Below are positions 26,338 through 35,370 of a stretch of DNA of 64,000 bases, in pieces (position 1 is the stretch's first letter; each line of letters begins with the position of its first letter). This DNA is from Amycolatopsis methanolica 239 (GTDB lineage Bacteria; Actinomycetota; Actinomycetes; Mycobacteriales; Pseudonocardiaceae): positions 124,001 to 188,000 of the forward strand of contig NZ_CP009110.1 in NCBI RefSeq assembly GCF_000739085.1, given 5' to 3'. A model generated the notes under the pieces. It saw only the letters and a list, made by a program, of their open reading frames with translations, did not search any database and was not told where the DNA came from. The translations under genes were made by a program, and so were the position numbers.

Positions 26338-27660
26338 GTGCTGAAGAGCTTGCACCCCGCCTCACGAGCGCAGAGCATTGACGCCGTGTCCGGTCTGCCG
26401 ATCTCGCAAATCATCCCGTGGAGCGTGGCGGGTGTGCTGCTGATCGTCCTGATCGTCGTGCTGGCGCGGACCCGCAAGCCGAGCAGCTCGATCGAGGACG
26501 CGGTGCTCGAGGCCGTCTACCACATGTCCCGCGCGACACCGGATCTCCGCGAGGGTTTCGACCAGGCCAGCGCCGACCGGATCACCTCGCAGCTGCTCGA
26601 ACTGCTCAAGTGCGTCGCCGTCGGCATCACCGACAACGAGGGCACCCTGGTGTCCTGGGACGGCGAGGCCAACGACCACTACCTCGACCTCAGCAGCGCC
26701 GTGATGATGTCCATCCGCAAGGCCCGCCGGGAGGTCGTGTCGCACGACGACGTCCCGTGTGACCACCGCGGCACCTGCAAGATGAAGACCGCGGTGATCG
26801 TGCCGCTGCTGGTCGAGGACGAGGTCGAGGCCGCGCTCATCGTGGTGGGCCGCAGCTCCGGCAAGCGCCTGATCCAGATGGCGGACGCGGTCGCGCAGTT
26901 CGTCACCACCCAGTTTGAGCTGGCCCGCTTCGAGGAGTCCAAGCACCAGTTGCAGCAGGCCGAGATCAAGGCGCTGCGCGCGCAGATCTCGCCGCACTTC
27001 ATCTACAACGCGCTCAACACGATCTCCGCGCTCATCCGCACCGACCCGGAGGAGGCGCGCGAGCTGCTGCAGGAGTTCGCCGACTTCACGCGCTACTCGT
27101 TCCGCACCTCCGGCATGTTCACCACGCTCGCCGACGAGCTGCGCAACATCGACCGCTACCTGACGATCGAGCGGGCCCGCTTCGGCGGCCGTCTCGAGGT
27201 GCGGCTGAAGATCGCGCCCGAGGTGCTGTCGGTCGTGGTGCCGTTCCTGATCATCCAGCCGCTCGTGGAGAACGCGGTGCAGCACGGTCTGGCGAACAAG
27301 CCGACCGGCGGCATGGTCACCGTGACCGCGTCCGACTACGGCACCGAGGCGTTGATCAGCGTCGAGGACGACGGCATCGGCATGGACCCGGCGCGGCTGG
27401 CCGACCTGCGCAACTCGCACCGCACCGGCGCGCACGTCGGGCTGGGCAACATCAACGCCCGCATGCGGCAGCTGTTCGGCGACGAGTACGCGCTGATGGT
27501 CGAGACCGCACCGGGCGCCGGGATGAAGGTGACGCTGCGGGTGCCGAAGTTCGCGCCCGGCGTGCGCACCGACCTGCCGGACTACGCGGAAGCGCCGCCG
27601 GAGCCGGCCCGCAACGGCCGTCTGCACAAACCGGACGGAGTCCGTAACCTGGCGCCATGA
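26338..27660 (+). CDS. LytS-type sensor histidine kinase
   Basis: A 440-residue kinase with one N-terminal membrane helix (about residues 27-43), a GAF-like sensor domain (about 75-205, with a CDHRGTCK cysteine pair), and a LytS-type kinase core. The H-box is ISPHFIYNALNTI (about residue 219) and the N-box PLVENAVQHGL. The start is GTG 26338; a GTG at 26386 (VSGLPIS) is an alternative. The two cysteines and the histidine between them may coordinate a metal or sense redox state. It is followed by a protease gene (ATGA overlap) and, 112 bases later, a LytTR response regulator that is its obvious partner. Confidence 0.92.
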   Translation: MLKSLHPASRAQSIDAVSGLPISQIIPWSVAGVLLIVLIVVLARTRKPSSSIEDAVLEAVYHMSRATPDLREGFDQASADRITSQLLELLKCVAVGITDNEGTLVSWDGEANDHYLDLSSAVMMSIRKARREVVSHDDVPCDHRGTCKMKTAVIVPLLVEDEVEAALIVVGRSSGKRLIQMADAVAQFVTTQFELARFEESKHQLQQAEIKALRAQISPHFIYNALNTISALIRTDPEEARELLQEFADFTRYSFRTSGMFTTLADELRNIDRYLTIERARFGGRLEVRLKIAPEVLSVVVPFLIIQPLVENAVQHGLANKPTGGMVTVTASDYGTEALISVEDDGIGMDPARLADLRNSHRTGAHVGLGNINARMRQLFGDEYALMVETAPGAGMKVTLRVPKFAPGVRTDLPDYAEAPPEPARNGRLHKPDGVRNLAP

Positions 27661-28508
27661 CCAGCATGACGGACAGGCTGAGCAGCAGGATTTCGCGCAT
27701 CGGCGACCGGGGCGACCGCAAGGACGTGGTGGCCGTCGTCAAGCTGCACGGGGTGATCACGCCGACGCCCTCGCCGCTCGCGCGCGGCACCATCAACCTC
27801 GCTGCCGTCGAGTCCGCGCTGACCCGCGCGTTCGACCACGACCGGCTCAAGGCGGTCGCGTTGCAGATCAACTCGCCGGGCGGGGCGCCGACCCAGTCCG
27901 GCCTGGTCGCGGAGCGGATCCGGCAGCTCGCCGCCAAGAAGCCGGGCGTGCCGGTGATCGCGTTCTGCGAGGACGTCGCGGCCTCCGGCGGTTACTGGCT
28001 GGCGTGCGCGGCTGACGAGATCTACGCTCACCGCACGTCGATGGTCGGTTCCATCGGCGTGATCAGCGGCGGATTCGGGTTCACCGGCCTGCTGGAGCGC
28101 TTCGGCATCGAGCGGCGCGTGCACACCGCGGGTGAGAACAAGAAGCGGCTCGACCCGTTCGCCCCGGAGAAGCCGGAGGACGTCGAGTGGCTGAAGAAGA
28201 TGCACGCACAGTTGCACGAGATGTTCGTGGAGTGGGTGAAGGAACGCCGCGGCGACCGGCTCGCCGACACCGAGGAGCTGTTCAGCGGTGACGTCTGGCT
28301 CGGCGCGAAGGCCGTCGAGCTGGGCCTGGTCGACGGGATCGGCAACCTGCGGGAGGTCGTCGAGCAGCGCTGGCCGGACGCCGAGATCACGATCGCCGAG
28401 CCGAAGAAACCGCTGCTGGCCCGTCTGGGGATCGGCGCGCCCGCAGCCGCCCAGGCGCTCCTGGACGCGGTCGCACAGCGAGTTGCTTGGTCACGCTACG
28501 GGATTTGA
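27657..28508 (+). CDS. sppA: S49 family (SppA-like) peptidase
   Basis: A 283-residue serine protease of the SppA/SohB type. The nucleophile serine is in DVAASGGYW (about residue 111), and the general-base lysine is expected in ENKKRLDPF (about 161). INSPGGAPTQSG is the typical substrate-binding strand. Unlike E. coli SppA it is a short, single-domain form and shows no N-terminal membrane helix, so it may be peripheral. Its ATG overlaps the LytS stop, so it belongs to the signalling operon and may trim signal peptides or regulate membrane components there. Confidence 0.87.
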   Translation: MTSMTDRLSSRISRIGDRGDRKDVVAVVKLHGVITPTPSPLARGTINLAAVESALTRAFDHDRLKAVALQINSPGGAPTQSGLVAERIRQLAAKKPGVPVIAFCEDVAASGGYWLACAADEIYAHRTSMVGSIGVISGGFGFTGLLERFGIERRVHTAGENKKRLDPFAPEKPEDVEWLKKMHAQLHEMFVEWVKERRGDRLADTEELFSGDVWLGAKAVELGLVDGIGNLREVVEQRWPDAEITIAEPKKPLLARLGIGAPAAAQALLDAVAQRVAWSRYGI

Positions 28509-28620
28509 AAGCGCCGACCCGCTCGTGCAGGCACGCAGCTGGCACCGCCACCTGCACCGCCAAGCAAGCCGGGTTGACCATTCATTCGCGGTATGGACAT
28601 TGAAACCTGCACTCGGCAGG

Positions 28621-29445
28621 ATGCGAGTCACTGTGAGTGCGCAACAAGACACCAGAAGACTGCTCGTCCTTGCCGTGGACGACGAGCCACACGGGTTGAA
28701 CCTGCTGGTCGACACGCTGCGGGGCAACCCGCACATCGGCCGCGTGTTCACCGCGGTCGACGCCTCCGAGGCGCTGCGCGTGCTCGCGTCGGAGGACCCG
28801 GAGGTGCGTGAGCGCAAGGAGCGGGGCCTGCCGCCGATCGACGCGGTGTTCGCCGACCTCCAGATGCCCGGCCTGTCCGGCATGGAGATGGCGCGTGTGT
28901 TCTCCGCGATGAGCCCCGCGCCGGTGCTGGTGTTCGTCACCGGCCACGCGCACGAGGCTGTCAACGCGTTCGACCTCGGCGCCGTGGACTACTTGCTCAA
29001 GCCGTGCAACCAGCACCGGCTGGACCGGGCGGTCGAGCGGGTGCTGGAGAAGCTGAAGACCGTGGCCCCGCCGGGGCCGGGTGCGGCCGCGCCTGCCGCG
29101 CCGGACGACGACGAGGTGATCCCGGTCGAGCTCGCCGGGACCACGAAGCTCGTGCCGCGCTCGTCGGTGCGCTGGGTCGAGGCGCAGGGCGACTACGCCC
29201 GCCTGTTCACCAAGGACGGCAACAGCCACCTGGTCCGCATCCCGCTGACCCAGCTCGAGGAGCGCTGGGAGAAGGCCGGGTTCGTGCGGATCCACCGGTC
29301 GTTCCTGGTCGCGTTGAACCTGATCACCGAGCTGCGCATGGGGCAGGGCGGCTACCAGGTCGTGATCGGCAACGAGGAGAAGCTGCTCCCGGTCTCCCGG
29401 CGGCACACCCGTGAGCTCAAGGACCGACTCACGGGTGGTCGATGA
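28621..29445 (+). CDS. LytTR-type response regulator
   Basis: A 274-residue regulator with an N-terminal receiver domain (VDDEP acid pair, phospho-aspartate in VFADLQMPG at about residue 80, and the KPCNQHRL loop), a Pro/Ala linker, and a C-terminal LytTR DNA-binding domain (about 165-270, with GDYARLFT and GFVRIHRSFLVAL). The start is ATG 28621; GTG 28633 is an alternative. A short sequence TTGACC upstream may be a -35. It is the presumed partner of the LytS kinase two genes upstream. LytTR proteins bind tandem direct repeats, and such a repeat precedes the DUF485 gene downstream. Confidence 0.93.
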   Translation: MRVTVSAQQDTRRLLVLAVDDEPHGLNLLVDTLRGNPHIGRVFTAVDASEALRVLASEDPEVRERKERGLPPIDAVFADLQMPGLSGMEMARVFSAMSPAPVLVFVTGHAHEAVNAFDLGAVDYLLKPCNQHRLDRAVERVLEKLKTVAPPGPGAAAPAAPDDDEVIPVELAGTTKLVPRSSVRWVEAQGDYARLFTKDGNSHLVRIPLTQLEERWEKAGFVRIHRSFLVALNLITELRMGQGGYQVVIGNEEKLLPVSRRHTRELKDRLTGGR

Positions 29446-29939
29446 CCGAGGACTTCTACCGTCGCGCCGACGGGGTGCGAGAACCGGACCCGACGCTGGG
29501 CAAGAACTACCAGCCCGCGTCGGTGGAGCCGGTGCCGCCCGCGCCGCCGCCCGAGGCGCCACCGGAGCCGGCGAAACCGCCGAAGCGGCAGCGGGTGGTG
29601 CTGGCCGACCCGCGCTCCCGCAGGACGACGCCGACGCTGCGGGCGCGCCTGGAGCTGGAGCAGCAGACCAGCTGGGACGAGCTGCTGATCCGCGATCTGG
29701 TCAAGCACCAGCTGCGCACGGCGCTCGGGTTGAGCGCGCTGGTGCTGGTGCTGCTGGGCGCGCTGCCGCTGGCCTTCTACCTGTGGCCGGGGTTCGCCGC
29801 GCTGCGCGTGGTCGGCGTGCCGCTGGCGTGGTTACTGCTGGGGCTGTTGCCGTTCCCGTTGCTGCTGCTCGCGGGCCTGGCCTACAACCGGCTGGCCGAG
29901 CGGCACGAGCGGGACTTCGTGGACATGATCGAGTCGTGA
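29442..29939 (+). CDS. Small membrane protein paired with the symporter
   Basis: A 165-residue protein with a Pro-rich cytosolic half (residues 1-75) and two membrane helices (about 92-112 and 122-146), ending RLAERHERDFVDMIES. Its position directly before a sodium:solute symporter, its two helices and its charged C-terminus parallel the DUF485 protein that precedes the second symporter. A partner or stabiliser role for the symporter is therefore inferred. It overlaps the LytTR stop by ATGA, tying the regulator and transporter together. Confidence 0.8.
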   Translation: MTEDFYRRADGVREPDPTLGKNYQPASVEPVPPAPPPEAPPEPAKPPKRQRVVLADPRSRRTTPTLRARLELEQQTSWDELLIRDLVKHQLRTALGLSALVLVLLGALPLAFYLWPGFAALRVVGVPLAWLLLGLLPFPLLLLAGLAYNRLAERHERDFVDMIES

Positions 29940-29982
29940 CCGGCCGGCGGAGCCGGAGCCGGGGCAGGGGACAATCCGGATC

Positions 29983-31764
29983 GTGCAGCTGAACCCGTGG
30001 GCGCTGAGCGGCATCGCGACCGTCGCCGTGCTGACCTTCTACCTGGGTCACCGCTCGTCCCGGTTCGCCAACACCACGCACGACTTCCTGGTCGCGCGCC
30101 GCACGGTGCGGTCGCGCCGCAACGCCGCCGCCATCTCCGGTGAGTACCTGTCCGCCGCGTCGTTCCTCGGCATCGCCGGGATCATCCTGAAGGACGGCGC
30201 CGACGGGTTGTGGTTCCCGATCGGCTTCACCGCCGGCTACCTGGCGCTGATGCTGTTCGTCGCCGCGCCGCTGCGCCGCTCGGGCGCCTACACGCTGCCC
30301 GACTTCCTGGAGGCGCGGCTGGGGTCGGTCGTGCTGCGCCGGTGCGGCACGTTCTTCGTGGTGTTCATCGGGATCCTCTACATGGTCCCGCAGCTGCAGG
30401 GCGCCGGGCTGGCGCTGACGACGGTGCTGAACGTGCCGGGCTGGGTCGGCGCGGTGACGGTGACCGTGCTGGTCGGCGTGAACGTGATGGCTGGCGGCAT
30501 GCGCGCGATCACCGTGGTGCAGGCATTCCAGTACTGGCTGAAGCTGTTCGCGATCGCGCTGCCCGCGTTCGTGCTGTGCGCGGTGTTCCTGGCGGGCGGC
30601 AAGCCGGGGCCGGCCGGTTCGCTGGGGGCGCCGGCGCCGCCGGTGTTCGCGGAGCAGACCACTGTGGACATCCGCACCGACGTGGCCTTCGAGGTCGGCA
30701 CGCTGACGCAGGTCCGGATCGAGCACCCCGGCGACCCGGCGCCGCACGAGGAGATCTGGGTGCAGGGCTCGACGCAGGAGCTGCCCCAGGGCACCCGCGT
30801 GTGGTTCGCGGCCGGCACGCCGGTGCCGACGGTGAGCGACGCGGCGGTCACCAACGCCGACTGGCTGCACCCGGGTTCCGAGGGGCTGCGGGACCTGCTG
30901 CAGACGTATTCGCTGATCTTCGCGACGTTCCTCGGCACGATGGGCCTGCCGCACGTGCTGGTCCGCTTCTACACCAACCCGGACGGACGGGCGGCGCGCC
31001 GCACGACGGTGCACGTCCTGTTGCTGCTCGGGCTGTTCTACCTGTTCCCGACGATCCTCGGGGCGCTGTCCCGGATGTACGTGCCGGAGCTGCTGGTGAC
31101 CGGCCAGACGGACGCCGCGGTGCTGCGGCTGCCGTCGGCGATGGTGCCGGGCGTGGCCGGGCAGGTGCTGGGGGCGGTCGTGCTGGCCGGTGCGTTCGCG
31201 GCGTTCCTGTCCACGTCGTCCGGGCTGCTGGTGAGCCTGGCGGGGGTGGTGTCCACGGACCTGTCGAAGGGCCGGGTGCTGGACTTCCGTATCGCCGCGG
31301 GTGTGGTCGGGCTGGTGCCGCTGGCGCTGGCGCTGCTCCTGCGGCCGAACGACCTGTCGCTGAGCGTCGGGATGTCGTTCGCGCTGGCCGCGTCGACGTT
31401 CTCGCCGTTGCTGGTGCTCGGTGTGTGGTGGCGCGGGCTGACCTGGCCGGGCGCGATGGCGGGCATGATCATCGGCGGCGGGCTGGTGCTCGGCGCGCTG
31501 GTGGTGGACCTGGTCAGCCGCTTCACGGGGGGCTGGGCGCCGTGGTTCGCCGACCAGCCCGCGTTGATCACGGTGCCGGTCGCGTTCGCGGTGACGATCC
31601 TGGTGAGCCTGGCGACGCCGAACGGCAAGCCGGCCGACGTCAACGGGGTCATGCTGCGCCTGCACGCTCCGGACCGGCTCGGGTTCATGCGGGACCGCGC
31701 GGTGGCGCGGTTCGGGCAGGCCGAAGAGCGTACCCGGATGGGGCGCGGCCGACACCGTAAGTGA
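29983..31764 (+). CDS. Sodium:solute symporter (SSS family)
   Basis: A 593-residue SSS-family transporter with about 13 membrane helices. The fingerprint ISGEYLSAASFLGIAGI (about residue 45) and GLPHVLVRFYTNPDGR (about 322) match the acetate/pyruvate ActP branch. A hydrophilic insertion of about 85 residues (about 205-290, GGKPGPAG to DWLHP) sits between two helices and is absent from E. coli ActP. The start is GTG 29983. It likely imports a short-chain carboxylate with sodium. It lies downstream of the LytS/LytTR pair and has a second symporter of the same family after it. Confidence 0.9.
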   Translation: MQLNPWALSGIATVAVLTFYLGHRSSRFANTTHDFLVARRTVRSRRNAAAISGEYLSAASFLGIAGIILKDGADGLWFPIGFTAGYLALMLFVAAPLRRSGAYTLPDFLEARLGSVVLRRCGTFFVVFIGILYMVPQLQGAGLALTTVLNVPGWVGAVTVTVLVGVNVMAGGMRAITVVQAFQYWLKLFAIALPAFVLCAVFLAGGKPGPAGSLGAPAPPVFAEQTTVDIRTDVAFEVGTLTQVRIEHPGDPAPHEEIWVQGSTQELPQGTRVWFAAGTPVPTVSDAAVTNADWLHPGSEGLRDLLQTYSLIFATFLGTMGLPHVLVRFYTNPDGRAARRTTVHVLLLLGLFYLFPTILGALSRMYVPELLVTGQTDAAVLRLPSAMVPGVAGQVLGAVVLAGAFAAFLSTSSGLLVSLAGVVSTDLSKGRVLDFRIAAGVVGLVPLALALLLRPNDLSLSVGMSFALAASTFSPLLVLGVWWRGLTWPGAMAGMIIGGGLVLGALVVDLVSRFTGGWAPWFADQPALITVPVAFAVTILVSLATPNGKPADVNGVMLRLHAPDRLGFMRDRAVARFGQAEERTRMGRGRHRK

Positions 31765-31884
31765 CCCCGGGTCTAACCCGGGCGACTTTCACTCCATCGG
31801 CGGTTCCGTTTACCGCGGGTTGACTTTTCGGTGAAACTTGCCTGTTTGGGGATTCAGGATTTGGACATTCCTACGTCAAACCGG

Positions 31885-31922
31885 CGTAAGATCGTCAACT
31901 CTTCGTAAGATCATTCACTCAA
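31885..31922 (+). promoter_or_regulatory. Tandem 19-bp repeat, candidate LytTR site before the DUF485/actP pair
   Basis: CGTAAGATCGTCAACTCTT (31885-31903) is followed directly by CGTAAGATCATTCACTCAA (31904-31922), 14 of 19 positions identical. The region is clearly AT-richer than its surroundings and lies 90-130 bases upstream of the DUF485 start. LytTR regulators bind such tandem direct repeats with about two-turn spacing. Assignment to the LytTR regulator upstream is an inference. Confidence 0.5.
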
Positions 31923-32013
31923 ACGGATTAACAACAAGCCTCACGTTTCGCGGCAAGATCTACCGGCATCACACGCCGGAAGAGGTTGAGACCATGCAAA
32001 GGGAGGTTGTCCC

Positions 32014-32364
32014 GTGAGCACCAGCGACCAGGACCTCGTCGACGAGACGGGTCCGGGCGACAACTGGCAGAAGGTGCAGGCGAGCCCAGAGTTCGCCGAG
32101 CTCCGCAAGAGGTTGCGGACCTTCGTCTTCCCGATGACCGTCCTCTTCCTCGTCTGGTACCTCATCTACGTCCTGCTCGCCGACTACGCCCACGGCTTCA
32201 TGTCGACGAAGCTGATCGGCAACTTCAACGTCGGCCTGCTCATCGGCCTGCTGCAGTTCGTGTCGACGTTCCTCATCACCGGGATCTACGTGCGGTACGC
32301 GAATCGCAGGCTGGACCCGATCGCCGACAGGATCCGCGGTGAGATCGAAGGAGATGTGCGGTGA
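32014..32364 (+). CDS. DUF485 membrane protein
   Basis: A 116-residue DUF485 protein with two membrane helices (about residues 38-58 and 72-93), a WQKVQASPEFAELRKRLRTF segment before the first and RYANRRLDPIADRIR after the second, as typical of YjcH. YjcH-type proteins accompany ActP acetate permeases in many bacteria. It starts at GTG 32014 with an AGGGAGG site and overlaps the permease gene by GTGA, so the two are tightly coupled. Confidence 0.93.
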   Translation: MSTSDQDLVDETGPGDNWQKVQASPEFAELRKRLRTFVFPMTVLFLVWYLIYVLLADYAHGFMSTKLIGNFNVGLLIGLLQFVSTFLITGIYVRYANRRLDPIADRIRGEIEGDVR

Positions 32365-33971
32365 GGAACCTGGCGCAGGGCGTCGAGGGCAGCAACCCGA
32401 CGCTGAACATCATCATCTTCGCGATCTTCGTCGCGATCACCCTGGTGATCGTGTTCCGCGCGAGCCGCAACACGAAGACCGCCTCCGACTACTACGCGGC
32501 GGGCCGCTCGTTCACCGGTCCGCAAAACGGCATCGCGATCTCGGGTGACTACCTGTCCGCGGCGTCGTTCCTCGGCATCGCGGGCGCGATCGCGGTCAAC
32601 GGCTACGACGGGTTCCTCTACTCCATCGGGTTCCTCGTCGCGTGGCTGGTCGCGCTGCTCCTGGTCGCCGAGCTGCTGCGCAACACCGGCAAGTTCACGC
32701 TCGGCGACGTGGTCGCGTTCCGGATGCGGCAGCGGCCCGTCCGCGCCGCGGCCGCGGTCTCGACCCTCGCGGTGTCGTTCTTCTACCTGCTCGCCCAGAT
32801 GGCAGGCGCAGGCGGCCTGGTCAACCTGCTGCTCGGCATCAAGGGCGACTGGGGCCAGAACGCGGTCATCGCGATCGTCGGCGTGCTGATGATCGTGTAC
32901 GTGCTCATCGGCGGCATGAAGGGCACCACCTGGGTGCAGATCATCAAGGCGGTCCTGCTGATCCTGGGCGCGCTGGCGATGACACTGTGGGTGCTGGCCA
33001 AGTTCGGGTTCAACTTCTCGAACCTGCTGCAGGCCGCGGTCGATCGCGGCGGTGCGAACGGCGAGGCGCTGCTCAACCCGGGCAAGCAGTACGGCAAGAC
33101 CAGCACGAGCAAGCTGGACTTCCTGTCCCTGGCCATCGCGCTGGTGCTGGGCACCGCTGGTCTGCCCCACGTCCTGATGCGCTTCTACACGGTGCCCACC
33201 GCGAAGGACGCGCGGAAGTCGGTCGTCTGGGCGATCGTGCTGATCGGCATCTTCTACCTGTTCACCCTGGTGCTGGGCTACGGCGCCGGTGCGCTGGTGG
33301 GGCCGCAGGCGATCAACTCGGCGCCGGGCACGACGAACTCGGCGGCGCCGCTGCTGGCGCTCGAACTGGGCGGTCCGATCCTGCTCGGGTTCATCTCGGC
33401 GGTGGCCTTCGCGACCATCCTGGCGGTGGTGGCCGGCCTGACGATCACCGCGTCGGCGTCGTTCGCGCACGACGTCTACGCCAACGTGATCAAGAGGGGC
33501 CAGGTGGACAGCAAGCAGGCCGAGGTGCGCGTCGCCCGGATCACCGCGCTGGTGATCGGCGCGCTCGCGATCGTCGGCGGCATCCTCGCGAAGAACCAGA
33601 ACGTGGCCTTCCTGGTCGCGCTGGCCTTCGCCGTGGCGGCCTCGGCGAACCTGCCGACCCTGCTGTACTCGCTGTTCTGGAAGCGGTTCAACACCCAGGG
33701 CGCGCTGTGGAGCATGTACGGCGGCCTGATCGTCTGCATCGTGCTGATCGTCTTCTCGCCCGCGGTGTCCGGCGGGCCGAAGCCGATGATCAAGGGTGTG
33801 GACTTCCACTGGTTCCCGCTGGAGAACCCGGGCCTGGTGTCCATCCCGGTGTCGTTCCTGCTGGGCTTCCTCGGCGCGGTCCTGTCGAAGGAGCGCAACG
33901 AGAAGAAGTACGCCGAGATGGAGGTCCGCGCGCTGACCGGCGCACACGCCGAGAAGGCCACCGCGCACTGA
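32361..33971 (+). CDS. actP: Cation/acetate symporter (ActP-like)
   Basis: A 536-residue sodium:solute symporter of the ActP type, with about 13 membrane helices. It carries ISGDYLSAASFLGIAGA (about residue 53) and GTAGLPHVLMRFYTVPTA (about 265), the ActP fingerprints, and AFATILAVVAGLTITASASF. It likely imports acetate, perhaps also pyruvate, propionate or other short monocarboxylates. The start is GTG 32361, overlapping the DUF485 stop. It ends in a textbook terminator. The C-terminus after the last helix is short and charged. Confidence 0.93.
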   Translation: MRNLAQGVEGSNPTLNIIIFAIFVAITLVIVFRASRNTKTASDYYAAGRSFTGPQNGIAISGDYLSAASFLGIAGAIAVNGYDGFLYSIGFLVAWLVALLLVAELLRNTGKFTLGDVVAFRMRQRPVRAAAAVSTLAVSFFYLLAQMAGAGGLVNLLLGIKGDWGQNAVIAIVGVLMIVYVLIGGMKGTTWVQIIKAVLLILGALAMTLWVLAKFGFNFSNLLQAAVDRGGANGEALLNPGKQYGKTSTSKLDFLSLAIALVLGTAGLPHVLMRFYTVPTAKDARKSVVWAIVLIGIFYLFTLVLGYGAGALVGPQAINSAPGTTNSAAPLLALELGGPILLGFISAVAFATILAVVAGLTITASASFAHDVYANVIKRGQVDSKQAEVRVARITALVIGALAIVGGILAKNQNVAFLVALAFAVAASANLPTLLYSLFWKRFNTQGALWSMYGGLIVCIVLIVFSPAVSGGPKPMIKGVDFHWFPLENPGLVSIPVSFLLGFLGAVLSKERNEKKYAEMEVRALTGAHAEKATAH

Positions 33972-33988
33972 CCTGACGAACGGCGAAC

Positions 33989-34022
33989 AGGGCCACCTCC
34001 GGTGACGGGGGTGGCCCTTTTT
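33989..34022 (+). terminator. Intrinsic terminator after actP
   Basis: AGGGCCACC (33989-33997) is perfectly complementary to GGTGGCCCT (34010-34018), with a 12-base loop, and is followed by a run of five T. This is a classical Rho-independent terminator, 18 bases past the actP stop. Confidence 0.92.
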
Positions 34023-34060
34023 CGGGCTCACGTGCAGTTGATGGGGGTGCGTGCCAGTAT

Positions 34061-34411
34061 GTGAACGTGCAACCAGGTGACATACCGACCGCGTCCGTCT
34101 CCGAACTGCCCGCGGACGGGCTGGTGTTGCTGGACGTGCGCGAACAGGACGAGTGGGACGCCGGCCACGCCCCCGGCGCGATCCACATCCCGCTCGGCGA
34201 GCTGCCCGCGCGCACCGACGAACTGGCCCAGCTGCCCGACGACCAGCCGCTCTACGTGGTGTGCCGCACCGGCGGCCGCTCCGCGCGGGCCGCGGCGTGG
34301 CTCAACGCGAGCGGCTGGGACGCGATCAACGTGGCAGGCGGCATGAAGTCCTGGGAGACCGAGGGCCGCCCGGTCGTCGGCGAGCACGACGGCCCGCCCG
34401 AGGTCCTGTAG
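34061..34411 (+). CDS. Single-domain rhodanese
   Basis: A 116-residue rhodanese-fold protein. The persulfide-forming cysteine lies in VCRTGGRSARAA (about residue 68), and the rest of the fold is complete (LLDVREQDEWDAGHAPGA, then INVAGGMKSWE). Such single-domain proteins transfer sulfane sulfur to cyanide or protein acceptors. Two closely spaced GTG codons (34061, 34067) could start it. It stands just upstream of a DUF4328 gene with a five-base gap. Confidence 0.93.
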   Translation: MNVQPGDIPTASVSELPADGLVLLDVREQDEWDAGHAPGAIHIPLGELPARTDELAQLPDDQPLYVVCRTGGRSARAAAWLNASGWDAINVAGGMKSWETEGRPVVGEHDGPPEVL

Positions 34412-34416
34412 GCCCC

Positions 34417-35337
34417 ATGCACCCGACCCCGAGGCCCTACCGCCCCCGGCCGCGTGTCAGCTGGGTGGCGAACCCTCCACCGGGTGCGATCGGTCCCCGC
34501 CCGCCGCGCCCGGCCGAGCGCTACGACGGCCCGCCGTCGTACCACGTGCCGCCGCGCTGGGGTTTTCCGCACCTGGCGTGGCGGGTGCCGACGGCGGTGC
34601 CCGGCACCCCGTCCGGATATCCGAGCCCGGCCGAACGCGTGCGGGTGCTGCACCGCAACGCCGTCACGATCCTGTGGTTCCTCGCCGGGCTGGCTGCGGT
34701 CGCGGCGGGTGCCGAGTTCTGGCGTTACGCGTTGCTGGTGATGAGCCGGTCGACCGCCCTGCACGCGTCGACCGTGGCGTTCTCGGACGCGCTGGAGATC
34801 ATCGCGTCCCTGCTGACCGTGGTGTTCGGGCTGATCGCCGTCGCCGCGACGCTGTGGTGGCTGCTGGTCGCCCGCAGCGCTGCCGCGGAGGCCGCCGGGC
34901 AGGAGCCGGCCCGCTCGACGGGCGAGGTCGTGGCCGGGGTGCTGGTGCCGGGGGTGAACCTGGTGATGGCGGGCTCCATCCTCGCCGAACTGGAGCACCT
35001 GGTGCTGGGCCGCGAGCCGGACCGCCGCCCCCGCCCGTCGCGGCTGGTGCTGGCCTGGTGGGCGGCCTGGGTGGTCAACGAGGTGCTCATGGTGCTGGTC
35101 ATCGGGTGGCGCTTCAAGGACGGCGTGCAGGCGATGGCGGACGGCGTGCTGCTGACCGGGTTGCTGAACACCTCGGCCGCGGTGCTGGCCGGGCTGACCG
35201 CGGTGCTGGTGTACCGCCTGACGACGCTGCTGGCGCCGGTCCGCACCGACCGGCTGCGCCCGCTGCAGGTGCGCTCCGTGAAGGGCGCCCCGCCGCCGGA
35301 GCTGCGCACCGCCCGGCCCACCGGCGCGGCCCGCTGA
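34417..35337 (+). CDS. DUF4328 membrane protein
   Basis: A 306-residue membrane protein. A Pro/Arg-rich cytosolic N-terminus of about 75 residues precedes four hydrophobic helices (about 86-105, 120-150, 175-192, 210-230), with a fifth around 245-265. The layout and the TGEVVAGVLVPGVNLVMAG stretch match actinobacterial DUF4328 proteins, whose function is unknown. The start is ATG 34417, five bases after the rhodanese stop, so it is likely in the same transcript. Confidence 0.8.
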   Translation: MHPTPRPYRPRPRVSWVANPPPGAIGPRPPRPAERYDGPPSYHVPPRWGFPHLAWRVPTAVPGTPSGYPSPAERVRVLHRNAVTILWFLAGLAAVAAGAEFWRYALLVMSRSTALHASTVAFSDALEIIASLLTVVFGLIAVAATLWWLLVARSAAAEAAGQEPARSTGEVVAGVLVPGVNLVMAGSILAELEHLVLGREPDRRPRPSRLVLAWWAAWVVNEVLMVLVIGWRFKDGVQAMADGVLLTGLLNTSAAVLAGLTAVLVYRLTTLLAPVRTDRLRPLQVRSVKGAPPPELRTARPTGAAR

Positions 35338-35370
35338 GCTGCCCCAGCTGGGCCGCCGAGCGGATGCCCG

